A DNA stretch of 64,000 nucleotides from the NCBI RefSeq assembly GCF_009617755.1, contig NZ_BGZH01000003.1:1-64000 (forward strand), written 5' to 3'. The first letter of the stretch is position 1. Each line of letters starts with the position of its first letter. The DNA is from Marinobacter salsuginis. GTDB taxonomy: Bacteria; Pseudomonadota; Gammaproteobacteria; Pseudomonadales; Oleiphilaceae. This document shows, piece after piece, positions 9,401-18,500 of this stretch. A model generated the notes under the pieces. That model did no database searches. It saw only the letters and a program-made list of their open reading frames with translations, and was not told the origin of the DNA. The position numbers were made by a program, and so were the translations under genes.

Positions 9401-9651
9401 GATCGAACCTCCTCAACATCCGGCAACGCATACATCACCGCTTCAATGGGATAGGTGATCAGCTGCTCGACCTCCTCAGCCGCAAGTCCGGGCGCCTCTG
9501 TGTTAACAGCGACCTGGACGTTTGTAACGTCAGGGAAGGCATCAAGATTCAGTTTTGGGATCTGAAACGCGGCCGTGGCGATAAGCACTGCTAGCGCAAT
9601 AAGAACCAACAGGCGGTTCTGAACCGCCCAGTCGACAACTCGGTTGAACAT
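6454..9651 (-). CDS. RND heavy-metal efflux pump, CzcA/CusA-like (pump 1)
   Basis: 1065 residues, the normal length for the HME branch of RND exporters, with 12 predicted membrane helices and two large periplasmic loops. The proton-relay helix reads AIGMLVDGSVVMVEN rather than the DFG..VDG form of the classical Zn/Co/Cd pump CzcA, so the metal is uncertain. After this helix there is a loop of about 40 residues rich in aspartate, glutamate and histidine (for example DAEHDAHRDELIEND) that is missing from pump 2. It takes substrate from periplasm or inner membrane and passes it to the adaptor and TolC-like channel encoded just upstream (spacing 14 and 24 bp), so the three form one operon. Confidence 0.93.
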   Translation of the reverse strand: MFNRVVDWAVQNRLLVLIALAVLIATAAFQIPKLNLDAFPDVTNVQVAVNTEAPGLAAEEVEQLITYPIEAVMYALPDVEEVRSISKTGLSGVTVVFKEGTDIYFARQLVFERLQAARELIPDGVGVPEMGPNTSGLGQVYQYLLIADPNSGYDAMELRSLHDWLVKLLLIPAEGVTEILSFGGEVRQYQVNLNPARMLSYDLSQNDVMHALENNNSNVGGWYMGRGQEQLVIRGMGWLGNGEQGLEQIRQVPVKTSDGITVTVDDVAQVGLGTEIRQGAVTMTRKDEDGQVEQLGEVVSGIVLKRMGANTKATIDGIEARIERINQALPSGVRFEPYYNQADLVTKAVETVTNALLLAFVFIAIVLALFLMNLRATTLVLLSIPISIGIALMIMAWFGLSANLMSLGGIAVAIGMLVDGSVVMVENMFKHLTHPDAEHDAHRDELIENDPDPLDASHDDHGIALRLQEAGREVARPIFFATAIILVVFMPLFSFEGVEAKLFQPMAISIMLAIVSAVIVALIVVPALASFVFRKGIRERESFVLKPLEKLYRQGLDWSLKHTRSVVGAAAVLVVLAALVVPRLGTEFVPELEEGTINLRVTLAPSSSLDTAIEVAPKLEAMLMEFPEVTYALSRAGRAEIGGDPEPVNNIEIYIGLKPTSEWTSASNRYELQALFEEKLEQHPGLLFNFSQPIATRVDELLSGVRAQLAIKLFGPDLDVLAEKGQQIEAAVRTVQGTRDVAMEQIAGEAQLVVQPDRQALSRYGLAVSDVMSVVRDGLGGAAAGQIINGNERYDIYVRLAKRFREDRDAIADLRLQAPSGAWVRLGDVADVSIESGPPQVRRDDVQRRVVIQSNVQGRDMGSVVADIQDTIASEVNLPPGYSVDIGGQFENQQRAQKRLAIVVPVSLGLIALLLYFAFSSVGQALLILVNVPLAVIGGVFSLWISGQYLSVPSSVGFITLFGVAVLNGVVMVESINQRIQDGLSVDAAVFEGAVSRLRPVLMTAITSALGLIPMLLSTGVGAEIQKPLASVIVGGLVTATFLTLFVLPALFTRFSRAKLDDMQR

Positions 9652-9665
9652 AATGGCTCCCGGAA

Positions 9666-10913
9666 TCAGTGGTTGTGTGGGTCAAAGCCGCCTTTGGCAA
9701 TTTCAGAGGCCACAAAAAATGCGCCCCGCGAAACAATCCGCTGGCCTGCAGTCAGGCCGGAAATTTCACGGAGTCCGCCAATTGAGCGGCCCAGTTCCAC
9801 TTCCACAGGCTCATACTCCCCTTCAGCCTCTTCCACATAGACCGTCCAGTCGCCATCGGCCCTTCGCATCAAGGCGCTCTCCGGCACCGCAAGTACCGGC
9901 TCCTTGGTTTTAAAAAGGAAATACACATCTGCAAACATTCCGGGATGAAAACGATCTTCAGGATTGTCCAGCTCCAACCGAACAATCCGCGTGCGGGTCA
10001 CAGCGTCAATGGTATGAGCTTCTTGGGATACCGTTGCCACAGCTACACGACCTGCAACTCTTACTTCCGCTTCTGCTCCTTGCTTAAGGACAATGTCGGA
10101 GTTTGCTGGCAGGTGAGCCTCTACCCAAAGTTCGCTTTCATTAGCCAGAGTCACCAGCGGTTGGCCTGCCTCAACTCTTTGTCCTTGCTCAAACTCATCG
10201 GTCAGCACTGCGCCGTCCACGCGAGCCCTGAGCGTGTATTCACCGAGACTACCTACGCCGCTGGCCTTCAACGCACCAATGTCATCATCGTTTAGCCCAT
10301 AAGCAAGCAGAGTCGCCCTCGCCGCTTCAATATTGGCTTTCGCGGTATTGAACCGTTGATCACCCACCACGGAACGACCCAGCCCGCTGATTCGCTCCCA
10401 TTCAGGAAAAGCCTTCCTGTAATCAGCCTGCGCCTGTGCCACCGTCTCACTGAACAGGGTTACCAGCGGCTGACCTTTGGTTACGTGCTCACCCAATTCC
10501 ACGTGACGTCTCAACACCACCGAGGCAACTCGGGGGGACACGTGATAGCTGGTATAGCCGTTGGTCAGCAGCTCACCGGGAGCGTAAATTTCATAGTCAA
10601 CGCGCTTGCTCTCGAGGGTTGCTACTTCAATGCCGGCAAGCTCTTTTTGTTTGGCATTGATGCTTGCGGAGGTTGCTTCTTCATGACCACCATCGCTCTC
10701 CTCTTCGTGGCCATGACCTTCTTCTTCATGCTCACGTTCTTCAGCATGTCCGCCCTCATGCTCATCCTCTTCACCGGTGCCTTCTCGATGATCGTCGCCA
10801 CCGGCGGCATGATCGTGGCCCGCCTCGTTATGAGCATCTTCCTCGGCCTGCACCAGTGAAGGGGGAGCTATAAACAGCGTCAAAACAAATACTGAAATCA
10901 GAGTTTTTTTCAT
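9666..10913 (-). CDS. RND periplasmic adaptor (CzcB/CusB-like), histidine-rich
   Basis: 415 residues. Signal peptide (LISVFVLTLFIAPPSLVQA) is followed by about 55 residues extremely rich in His, Glu and Asp (such as EDEHEGGHAEEREHEEEGHG), a plausible metal-collecting segment. Then comes the usual adaptor fold: barrel-sandwich half (ASVVLRRHVELGEHVTKGQPLV), helical hairpin, second half (GAVLTDEFEQGQRVEAGQPL), beta-barrel and membrane-proximal domain. It bridges the inner-membrane pump and the outer-membrane channel. The extra histidines set it apart from the adaptor of pump 2, which has only a short His-rich patch. Confidence 0.92.
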   Translation of the reverse strand: MKKTLISVFVLTLFIAPPSLVQAEEDAHNEAGHDHAAGGDDHREGTGEEDEHEGGHAEEREHEEEGHGHEEESDGGHEEATSASINAKQKELAGIEVATLESKRVDYEIYAPGELLTNGYTSYHVSPRVASVVLRRHVELGEHVTKGQPLVTLFSETVAQAQADYRKAFPEWERISGLGRSVVGDQRFNTAKANIEAARATLLAYGLNDDDIGALKASGVGSLGEYTLRARVDGAVLTDEFEQGQRVEAGQPLVTLANESELWVEAHLPANSDIVLKQGAEAEVRVAGRVAVATVSQEAHTIDAVTRTRIVRLELDNPEDRFHPGMFADVYFLFKTKEPVLAVPESALMRRADGDWTVYVEEAEGEYEPVEVELGRSIGGLREISGLTAGQRIVSRGAFFVASEIAKGGFDPHNH

Positions 10914-10937
10914 GATGAATATCCAGTTTCCAGAATA

Positions 10938-12158
10938 TTATTGGAAGGGGGTGATCAGTTCGCCAGACTGGCTCAAGAGCTCAATCAGGCCCAGCTGCGC
11001 CAGCTTTTCCAGTTCAATACCGGTTTTCAGACTCTCCGCGCGCTGGCCCAGCGCCTGGAGATACTCAGAGGTGGAGAGGTCGCCGACCTGCCACTGCTTC
11101 TCAAGCAAATCGGCACTTCGCTGTACACGCCCCTGGGATAGTTCTTTCCATCGACGGAGTTGCTTGTCGTATCGCTTCCAGGAAGCGCGAGCGCCTGCCA
11201 GGTCATATTGTCGTTTCCGGTAGAGCGCCTGAAACCGCGCTTCCGCCTCCAGAGCCCGTCGATTCGCAGCCCGGGTTTCAGCGCTGTAGTTATTACGGAC
11301 GTTCAGAGGGATCGAGAATGTCAGGCCAACCACGTTCTCGCCGCCGTCACGCCCTCCGCTCAGCCCTACTGTCGGCGATGCTGTGGCTTTGCGTCTGGCA
11401 ACCTCTGCCTCACTTTTCAGCACCTGCCACTCGGCTCGAGCGGCAGCAATTGACGGGTGTGCCAGCAGATCAGCATCACCAATCTCGGACTCCAGCGCTG
11501 ACCATATATACTCGGGGATTCCCCCATCCTGAGGCCTCCAGTCCGGCAGACGTTCTCTAACTTGAGTTTCTGCTCGATCAACTGCGGCCTTTGCCTGGGC
11601 GACTTCGCTCAACTGACGGGATAGATTTAAAAACAGAAGCTCTGCGTCGGCACGCCCCAGATCACCTGCCTGCTGGCGCTGTTCAACCTGGTCCAGCAAG
11701 GCATCCAGGCGCTGCTGTTGGGATTCAGCAATTTCCTCTAACAGCGTAGTGGTGCGCCACTCGACAAGCGCAAACAATGATTCAGACGTTTGTGTCAGGA
11801 CTGCTTCGCTCAAGCCAGCTTGCGCAGAAAGCCTGATCAGCTTTGCCTTCTCCTTTAATGCGCCCTGTTGATCAGACCAATCGATCGTTTGTGACAGCCC
11901 TGCCTCAAAGTTATTCTCACTGCCCGTTCTGTCTGCTCCCACGGATAACTCCGGGTTATACAGCGGTTGTTCGCTTGCCTGAGCGTCCTCTTTCCGCGCT
12001 GCCGCCTGCTCTGTCGCTGCCAGTACCTCCGGGTGCTTACTTATCTGGCCTGTGAGCCAATTCGCCCAATTGACAGTCTCCGCTTGACCTAACAGAGGAA
12101 TGGACAATAGTACTGAACACAGCAACGCCCGAGGCGAGTGCTTGCTTGCCTTCATCAT
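10938..12158 (-). CDS. TolC-like outer-membrane channel of pump 1 (CzcC family)
   Basis: About 406 residues from the tandem ATGs at 12158/12155, preceded by GGGAGAACG; the longer frame to 12185 lacks such a site. Signal peptide ends near LLGQAET. The rest consists of two long coiled-coil repeats of the outer-membrane efflux protein family, for example QQRLDALLDQVEQRQQAGDL and the mirrored segment near RVQRSADLLEKQWQVGDLST. It is the first gene of the minus-strand operon channel-adaptor-pump. A tandem TTCAAA motif lies about 85-106 bp upstream. Confidence 0.9.
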   Translation of the reverse strand: MMKASKHSPRALLCSVLLSIPLLGQAETVNWANWLTGQISKHPEVLAATEQAAARKEDAQASEQPLYNPELSVGADRTGSENNFEAGLSQTIDWSDQQGALKEKAKLIRLSAQAGLSEAVLTQTSESLFALVEWRTTTLLEEIAESQQQRLDALLDQVEQRQQAGDLGRADAELLFLNLSRQLSEVAQAKAAVDRAETQVRERLPDWRPQDGGIPEYIWSALESEIGDADLLAHPSIAAARAEWQVLKSEAEVARRKATASPTVGLSGGRDGGENVVGLTFSIPLNVRNNYSAETRAANRRALEAEARFQALYRKRQYDLAGARASWKRYDKQLRRWKELSQGRVQRSADLLEKQWQVGDLSTSEYLQALGQRAESLKTGIELEKLAQLGLIELLSQSGELITPFQ

Positions 12159-12242
12159 CGTTCTCCCGAAGCAATTAGTAGCCAAAAATTATGGGCGGTA
12201 AGAAGCCCGTGACGAGGTAGGAAGTGATCGGAATCTTAAGTG

Positions 12243-12264
12243 TGAACTTTGAAATGAGTTTGAA
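12243..12264 (-). promoter_or_regulatory. Tandem TTCAAA motif upstream of pump-1 operon
   Basis: Minus strand reads TTCAAACTCAT then TTCAAAGTTCA, an 11-bp phase starting at 12264 and 12253. It has the same orientation relative to its gene as the sites at 4766, 22895, 23006 and 28087. Confidence 0.5.
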
Positions 12265-12475
12265 TTTGCAGCCTATTTTAGAAAAATCGCCTAGGGCCTG
12301 CGCGACATAAGCTTTTGACCTGCCATGTTTTGAACCGGTTCATCGCCCGACTGGCCAGCAGGTCAACCGGGGCGCCAGGATGGCTCACGGCATAACCCTC
12401 AGACCGAGTAATCAGGGAAAGGCTGTTAACCGTTTTCAGCCTGGTGACACCTTCCCGCACCATGAGCATTGACTA

Positions 12476-12504
12476 TTGACTCGATAGTTACAGAGCCGTA
12501 AAGT
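12476..12504 (+). promoter_or_regulatory. Predicted sigma-70 promoter of the TonB receptor gene
   Basis: TTGACT (12476-12481), 17-bp spacer, TAAAGT (12499-12504), about 70 bp before the start codon. The spacer contains GATAGTTACAGAG, which resembles half of a MerR-type operator, but the 17-bp spacing and poor symmetry argue against MerR control. No good Fur box was seen. The rest of 12265-12475 holds a short open frame with no recognisable product. Confidence 0.45.
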
Positions 12505-12572
12505 TTATAGACAGAAATGCGAATTGTTTGCACCTGCATTACCACCAGCAAATGATAACGGAGAATAACCAC

Positions 12573-14714
12573 ATGTTTAAACCTTGCCGACTATCACTGG
12601 CCGTGGCAATCAGCCTTGCCCCGGGTCTGAACTGGGCCGCCGGAGATAACCAGCCCCAGATGCTTGAACCCATGGAAATCATTGGCGATGCTTCTGCCGT
12701 CCAGACCTTGCCAGGGTCAGGCTACGTTGTTGGTGAGCAGCAGATGAAAACCGAAGTTGAGACCGACATCAACCAGGTACTGAAAACCGTTCCGGGTGTC
12801 TATGTGCGGGAAGAGGAAGGCCTGGGTCTGCGACCTAACATCGGCATCCGCGGCGCCACGGCCGAGCGCAGCAGCAATGTCACCCTGATGGAAGATGGCA
12901 TTCTTATCGCACCGGCGCCCTACTCCAATCCGGCCGCCTATTATTTCCCGACGCTGAAGCGGATGTCCTCGCTGGAAGTGCTCAAGGGTGCCCCGCTGCT
13001 GCGCTATGGCCCGCAAACCACCGGTGGTGTCGTCAACCTGATTTCCACACCCATTCCCGATCAGCGGCAGGGCTATATTGAGTCCGTCACCAACGACCGC
13101 GGCTCCACCGACGTTCATGTAACCTACGGTGACACGGCCGGCGACTGGGGCTACCTGCTTGAGACCGTCCAGCGCTCCGCGAAAGGCTTCAAGGAAATTG
13201 ACCGCAGCAACCGCGATACCGGCTTTGATATCGAAGACTATGTCGGCAAACTACGCTGGCAGGGAGAGCGCCAGAGCGTGACCGCCAAGCTGCAATACTC
13301 CGAGGAAACCTCCAACTCCAGTTACCTCGGCCTGACCGATGCGGACTTCAGCCAGGATCCGAACCGGCGTTACGGGTTGTCCAGCATCGACCAGATGAAC
13401 AATACCCACTCCGGTATCAGCCTGACCCATCAGTTCGATTGGAGTAACACCGTAAGCAGCACGGCCACCCTCTATCGCAACGACTTCAAGCGGAACTGGT
13501 TCAAGCTCAGCGGCGGCGGAAGCATCATCGACTCGGCAAACGGCGGCGACGCCAATGCCCAGGGTATTCTGGACGGCACAGTTGATGCCAGCGGTCTGGA
13601 TTACAAAAACAACGCCAGGGACTACCTGTCCGAGGGCGTGCAGGTAAACTTTGATGTCGACATGGGCAGCCACCAGTTTGATTTCGGCGCCCGCTACCAC
13701 GAAGATGAAATGGATCGTTTCCAGCCAGTCGATGTTTATGACCAGGTCAACGGCTCTCTGGTGTTCCAGAACACTGTCGCCCCCACGGGCAGCAATAATC
13801 GCTTTGAGACCGGCGAGGCCCTGAGCTTCTGGGCGCTCGACACCTGGCAGGCGACGGACAAGCTCAGCGTTAACCTCGCCCTGCGCTACGAGGATGTGAA
13901 AACCGGTCGCACCCAATACGCGGATCCCGGCCGCACAACCATCGACAGCACCCGCGCCAATGAGAGTGCTGAACTCCTGCCCGGCACTTCCTTTACCTAT
14001 GACCTATCCCAAAGCTGGCAGGTTCTGGGTGGCGTACACCGGGGTTTCTCACCTCTCGGGGGTGGTGCCAAGGCAAACGAAGAGCCGGAAACCAGCAAGA
14101 ACTGGGAGGCCGGCCTCCGGTACTTTGGCAATGCGTTCTTCGCGGAAATGATCGGCTTCTACAGCGACTTCTCCAACAAGGCCGAAAACTGTTCCGTGGG
14201 ATCGCCGTGCAGCAATGGCGCCACCTCTGGCAGTTTTGTAACCGGCGAGGCTGAAATTTCCGGTGTTGAGTTCCAGCTCCAGACCGGCACGCGGGCGGGC
14301 GAGTTCTACCTTCCGGTTAGCCTTACCTACACCTTTACCCAAGCGGAAATCAGCAAGGACAATGCTGCCTCGGGCCTGACAAAAGGTGAGCAGCTCAAAG
14401 ACGTACCTGAAAACCAGATGAGCTTCCGGACAGGCATGGAACACCCAAGTGGCTGGGACAACTACCTTGTGGCCACCTACGTCGATGAAATGTGCGTCAG
14501 CGCAGGTTGCAACAACACCGCCACGAAACTGGACGAGACCGAGTCCCTGTTCCTGGTTGATTTCATCAGCCGCTACGCACTGACCGCCAGTGCGGATGTC
14601 TTCCTGAAAGTGGACAATGTGTTCGATGAGCAGCAAATTGTCTCACGTTTGCCCGATGGCGCCATGGCAAACCTACCACGCACCGCTTCATTGGGGATAA
14701 GCGTCAACTTCTGA
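12573..14714 (+). CDS. TonB-dependent outer-membrane receptor
   Basis: 713 residues from ATG 12573, chosen because GGAG lies 9 nt upstream and a signal peptide (LSLAVAISLAPGLNWAAG) follows; the frame extends to 12528 without such signals. Plug domain occupies about 40-160 (QVLKTVPGVYVREEEGLGLRPN, shortened: VPGVYVREEEG; then RGATAERSSNVTLMEDG and GGVVNLIS), followed by a 22-strand barrel ending in LGISVNF with a terminal phenylalanine. The family imports ferric chelates or other metal complexes using TonB energy. A plug with NIGIRGA and LMEDGI resembles FecA-type receptors. Placed divergently from pump 1, it may be part of a metal balance system, but the ligand cannot be read from sequence. 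Confidence 0.9.
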   Translation: MFKPCRLSLAVAISLAPGLNWAAGDNQPQMLEPMEIIGDASAVQTLPGSGYVVGEQQMKTEVETDINQVLKTVPGVYVREEEGLGLRPNIGIRGATAERSSNVTLMEDGILIAPAPYSNPAAYYFPTLKRMSSLEVLKGAPLLRYGPQTTGGVVNLISTPIPDQRQGYIESVTNDRGSTDVHVTYGDTAGDWGYLLETVQRSAKGFKEIDRSNRDTGFDIEDYVGKLRWQGERQSVTAKLQYSEETSNSSYLGLTDADFSQDPNRRYGLSSIDQMNNTHSGISLTHQFDWSNTVSSTATLYRNDFKRNWFKLSGGGSIIDSANGGDANAQGILDGTVDASGLDYKNNARDYLSEGVQVNFDVDMGSHQFDFGARYHEDEMDRFQPVDVYDQVNGSLVFQNTVAPTGSNNRFETGEALSFWALDTWQATDKLSVNLALRYEDVKTGRTQYADPGRTTIDSTRANESAELLPGTSFTYDLSQSWQVLGGVHRGFSPLGGGAKANEEPETSKNWEAGLRYFGNAFFAEMIGFYSDFSNKAENCSVGSPCSNGATSGSFVTGEAEISGVEFQLQTGTRAGEFYLPVSLTYTFTQAEISKDNAASGLTKGEQLKDVPENQMSFRTGMEHPSGWDNYLVATYVDEMCVSAGCNNTATKLDETESLFLVDFISRYALTASADVFLKVDNVFDEQQIVSRLPDGAMANLPRTASLGISVNF

Positions 14715-14803
14715 CGAACAACCGGATGGCGCCTGATTTCCGGGTGGCTTCGCGTTTACGTCACGACAGCAAAGAGCCCGAGGCTGGGGCTCAGATTGCT
14801 GAT

Positions 14804-14830
14804 AAACCCTCGTCATTACGGCGGGGGTTT
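14804..14830 (+). terminator. Weak hairpin after the TonB receptor gene
   Basis: AAACCCTCG pairs with CGGGGGTTT (one G-U pair), 9-nt loop, followed by GTTGTAG rather than a clear T run. Position, about 90 bp after the stop codon, suits a terminator. Confidence 0.4.
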
Positions 14831-14932
14831 GTTGTAGTTGGAGCCTCGACTTTTTAGAGACTGACCCATTCTCAAAGCGCCGCTTCCGCCGCAACACGAA
14901 CATGAAGTGGTCGGCCGGCGCAACTCGCCGCT

Positions 14933-15016
14933 CAATCCACGGACGATGCTAAAGTTACTGATTTATGCCTACGCCACCATTGTCTTCTCTTCGCGCAAGA
15001 TCAAACAAGCAATTTG
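14933..15016 (+). pseudogene. Possible IS1182-type transposase relic
   Basis: A short plus-strand frame reads PRTMLKLLIYAYATIVFSSR and ends at TGA 15014. The pattern MLK-LL-YAY---SSRKI matches the N-terminal region of IS1182-like transposases. No further transposase sequence is visible on either side, so this would be a small remnant. The rest of the 14,831-15,138 stretch has no supported gene. Confidence 0.4.
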
Positions 15017-15138
15017 AGCTTTTCGACTCGTTGCGGGCGGCCTAGGCGAGGTCTGAAATCTTTCAGCCGGGAATGGAGCTGTGATGGCGGCTCGCGCGAC
15101 CAGCACAGCCGCGATGCCACCATCCAGCTTAAATAGAA

Positions 15139-15483
15139 CTAGCTTGAAGTGGGTTGAAGTGCGCTTTCGTTGGCCGCACCATCCTCGATGCGAACAGCCC
15201 GAACCAGGCGGGATACCAGTACCTTGCCGTCCCCCGGGTGTCCATCCCGGGTCCTGCTCGTTCGCACAATGATGTCCACAACTTCATCGGCAACAGTTTC
15301 GGTCGCTACATCTACTTCCAGCTTGACCATCTTCACTTTCTCCAGAGGCGACTCATCACCGACCAGATGGCCAAATTCGTTGAGAGACACGACGGCAATG
15401 CTTGCCACTCCTTGGACTTTTGCTAGAGCATCAACCACATGCTCCGCCATCACCTCTCTGACATAAGCCTTTATTTCGTACAT
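15139..15483 (-). CDS. P-II-like signalling protein linked to RND pump 2
   Basis: 114 residues with the ferredoxin-like P-II fold: first strand YEIKAYVREVMAEHVVDAL, T-loop region around SLNEFGHLVGDES, and the second half VKLEVDVATETVADEVVDII with the nucleotide-site stretch DGHPGDGKVLV. The classical uridylylated tyrosine motif of GlnB is not evident. P-II-like proteins of this kind are known to occur next to heavy-metal efflux genes (the PII-NG group), where they may sense nucleotides and tune the pump. It lies 17 bp after the pump gene, the last gene of the operon. A direct effect on nitrogen metabolism is unlikely from context. Confidence 0.8.
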   Translation of the reverse strand: MYEIKAYVREVMAEHVVDALAKVQGVASIAVVSLNEFGHLVGDESPLEKVKMVKLEVDVATETVADEVVDIIVRTSRTRDGHPGDGKVLVSRLVRAVRIEDGAANESALQPTSS

Positions 15484-15500
15484 AAACCTTCTCCTGCCTA

Positions 15501-18500
15501 TCAGACTTCAACGTCACGACGTTCGGATGCAAACCACTGGTACACACTGGGCAACACCACCAGCGTCAGCAGCGTTGAGGTGATCAGACCGCCAACCACA
15601 ACCGTCGCCAGCGGCCGTTGGACATTGGAACCAATACCGTCGGCCAGCAACAAGGGAATCAGCCCCAGAATAGCCACCGAGGCTGTCATCAGAACCGGCC
15701 GCAAACGGCGTTGAGCACCCAGCTTGACTGCTTCAATGACTTCGTAGCCTTCGTCCCGCAACTGATTGATGTAGCTCACCATCACCACACCGTTCAGTAC
15801 GGCTACGCCAAACACAGCGATGAACCCCACCGCTGCAGGCACGGAGAGGTAAAGCCCCGTCACAAAAAGCGCGACAATGCCACCAGTAACCGCAAAGGGC
15901 ACATTCATGAAGATCAGCGCCGCATAGCGCAGACTGCTGAATGCGGAGAAAAGAAGCAGGAAAATAAGCGCCAGGGTAATCGGCACAACAATCGCCAGCC
16001 GCGCCATGGCCCTTTCCTGGTTCTCAAACTGACCACCGAACTCCACGAAATACCCCGGCGGCATGTCCACTTGCTTTTCAATCCGATTGCGCAAATCCTG
16101 AACAACACTGCCCATATCGCGACCACGTACGTTCATCTGCACGTACTGTCGCCGACTGGCATTGGAGCGTGAAATTTTCTTGGGTCCCGCGTACATCTCA
16201 ACATCTGCCACCCGTGAAAGCGGTATCAGCTCGCCGCTGTTGCCCCTAAGGGGAAGCTTCCTGATTTCATCGATGGACCCGCGATAGGACTCTTGCAGCC
16301 GGGCGAAAATCTCAAATCGCCGGACACCGTCGAAAACCAGCCCGGCGCTTTTACCGCCAATACCGGTTTCAACCGTACTCATCAGGTTATCGATGCTGAT
16401 GCCGAACTGCGCCAGCACTTCACGGTCGGGGCGAATAACGATCTGTTTTTTACCCGCACTCTGCTGCGCGCGCACATCCGTTGCACCCGGCACATCATTC
16501 GCCAGGGCCGCTACCTCCCTGCCGATCCGGCCCAACTCGTCTAGGTCATCGCCGAAAATGCTGGCAACCAGTTGCGCCTGAACGCCTGACAGGAGTTCGT
16601 CGGTTCTGAGCTGAATCGGTTGGGACAGATTGTTGGCAAGCCCCGGGACCCGTTCATCCAAAGCCTCTGCAATCCTGCTTTGGAGATCCTCATAGCTCAC
16701 GTCCTCTCGCCACTGATCCAGGGGCTTCAGATTGACAAGCGTCGCGACAACGTTCACAGGTTCAGGATCACCACCCACTTCGGCACGACCGATCCTGGCA
16801 TAGGTGCCGGTGACCTCTGGAAATTCATCTACAACGGACTGAATCCGTTTGCCATATTTGATGGCGGATTCAAGACTGGCTCCAGGTGGCAGTGTCGAGC
16901 GAATCTGGAACGTGCCTTCCCTGAGCGTGGGAACGAATTCGCTTCCGAGATAGGGAAAGAGCAGAAGACTGCCTGCAAAAGCAACGACGGCCACGCCCAT
17001 CACAATCTTAGGGACTTTGACGACAGTATTCACCACCGGCTTGTATAACCGGTTCAGGAACAGAACCAGCTTCGGCTCCTTATGTTGCCCACCCATTTTG
17101 AATGAGAGCGAGGCCAGAACCGGCACCAATGTCAACGCGAGTAGCAGCGCACCAATCAACGCGAAGCTGATGGTGTAGGCCATGGGCGAAAACAGCTTGC
17201 CCTCAACGCCCTGCAGGGTAAACAGCGGCAAAAAAACAATGATAATGATGCCAATCGCAAACACGATCGGACGAGCCACTTCCCGAGCGGACTCACCTAC
17301 AAGCCTCAAAACGCTGACCTTTTCATCGGATCGCTCCTCAAGGTGTCGGAAGATGTTCTCTATCATCACGACAGCGCCGTCCACCATCATGCCGATGCCG
17401 ATAGCCAGCCCCCCCAGACTCATCAGGTTGGCCGACAGGCCCGACATGCGCATGGCAATGAACGCAAAGAGTACAGACAACGGCAATGTCGCCACCACGA
17501 TCAGTGTGGAACGAACATTTCCGAGGAACAGATAGAGAAAAACCAGTACCAGAACCGAACCTTCAAGCAGTGCTTTCTCGACAGTGCCTATAGCCTTGCC
17601 CACCAAGTCTGCCTGAGAGTAATACGCTTCAATCTTCAACCCCTCTGGGAGGGACTTGTTCAGATCGTCGATTTTCGCATTGACGTCCTCAAGCACCTGA
17701 CTGGTGTTGGTGCCAATCAATTTCATCACGTAACCGCCCACGGATTCCTCACCCGAGGACACCTCTGCCCCACGGCGAATCGCTGGCCCAAGCCCAACCT
17801 CCGCCACATCCTTGACGTAAATAGGGGACTCACCCTCACTCTTGGACACAATGATGTTCTGGATGTCTTCGATGCCTTCGTAACCTGAGTCGACCCAACC
17901 GTAACCGCGAACAATGTACTCTTCACCGCCTCGCGTAATGAAAGAGGCGCCGACGTTACGATTATTCTGGGTGAGAGCGCCGCGAATATCAGACACCGTC
18001 AAGTTCCTTGCCTGAAGCTCCTGCGCATCGATATTGACCTGGTATTGTTTTACCTCGCCGCCGATGGACAGGACACCGGTTACACCCGGCACGGTTCTGA
18101 GCTGTGGCTTGACAATCCAGTCTTGGATCGTGCGGATTTCCTGCAGGCTGTACTGCTCTTTATCCTCAGTTTCCAAGGAATACATCAGGATGCGCCCAAG
18201 ACCGCTTGCGATGGGCCCGAGTTCGGGTTCCCCCATCCCTTCGGGAATCTGGCGCTTGGCCTCGGATAGCCGTTCGTTAACTAGCCGCCTGGCGAAGTAG
18301 ATATCGGTGCCATCTTCGAAATAGATGGTCACCCGCGAAAGTCCGAAAATCGACGTGCTCTGCACTTTTTCTAACTTGGGAATTCCATACATGCTGATCT
18401 CAACGGGATAGGAAATCAGCGTTTCGATATCAACTGGCGACAAACCAGGACTGGTAGTGAACACCTGAACCATGGTCGGTGTCGCGTCCGGAAACGCATC

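Noticed and set aside
12278..12469. Minus-strand 63-codon frame between pump 1 and the TonB receptor
   Set aside because: No ribosome site, no recognisable domain and it lies in a promoter region.
12476..12504. MerR operator before the TonB receptor
   Set aside because: TTGACT is present but the spacer to TAAAGT is 17 bp and the dyad is poor.
13251..13916. 221-codon minus-strand frame inside the TonB receptor gene
   Set aside because: Antisense shadow of a clear beta-barrel gene in a GC-rich stretch.
15618..16172. 184-codon plus-strand frame inside pump 2
   Set aside because: Antisense shadow; composition rich in His, Gln and Arg as usual for such frames.
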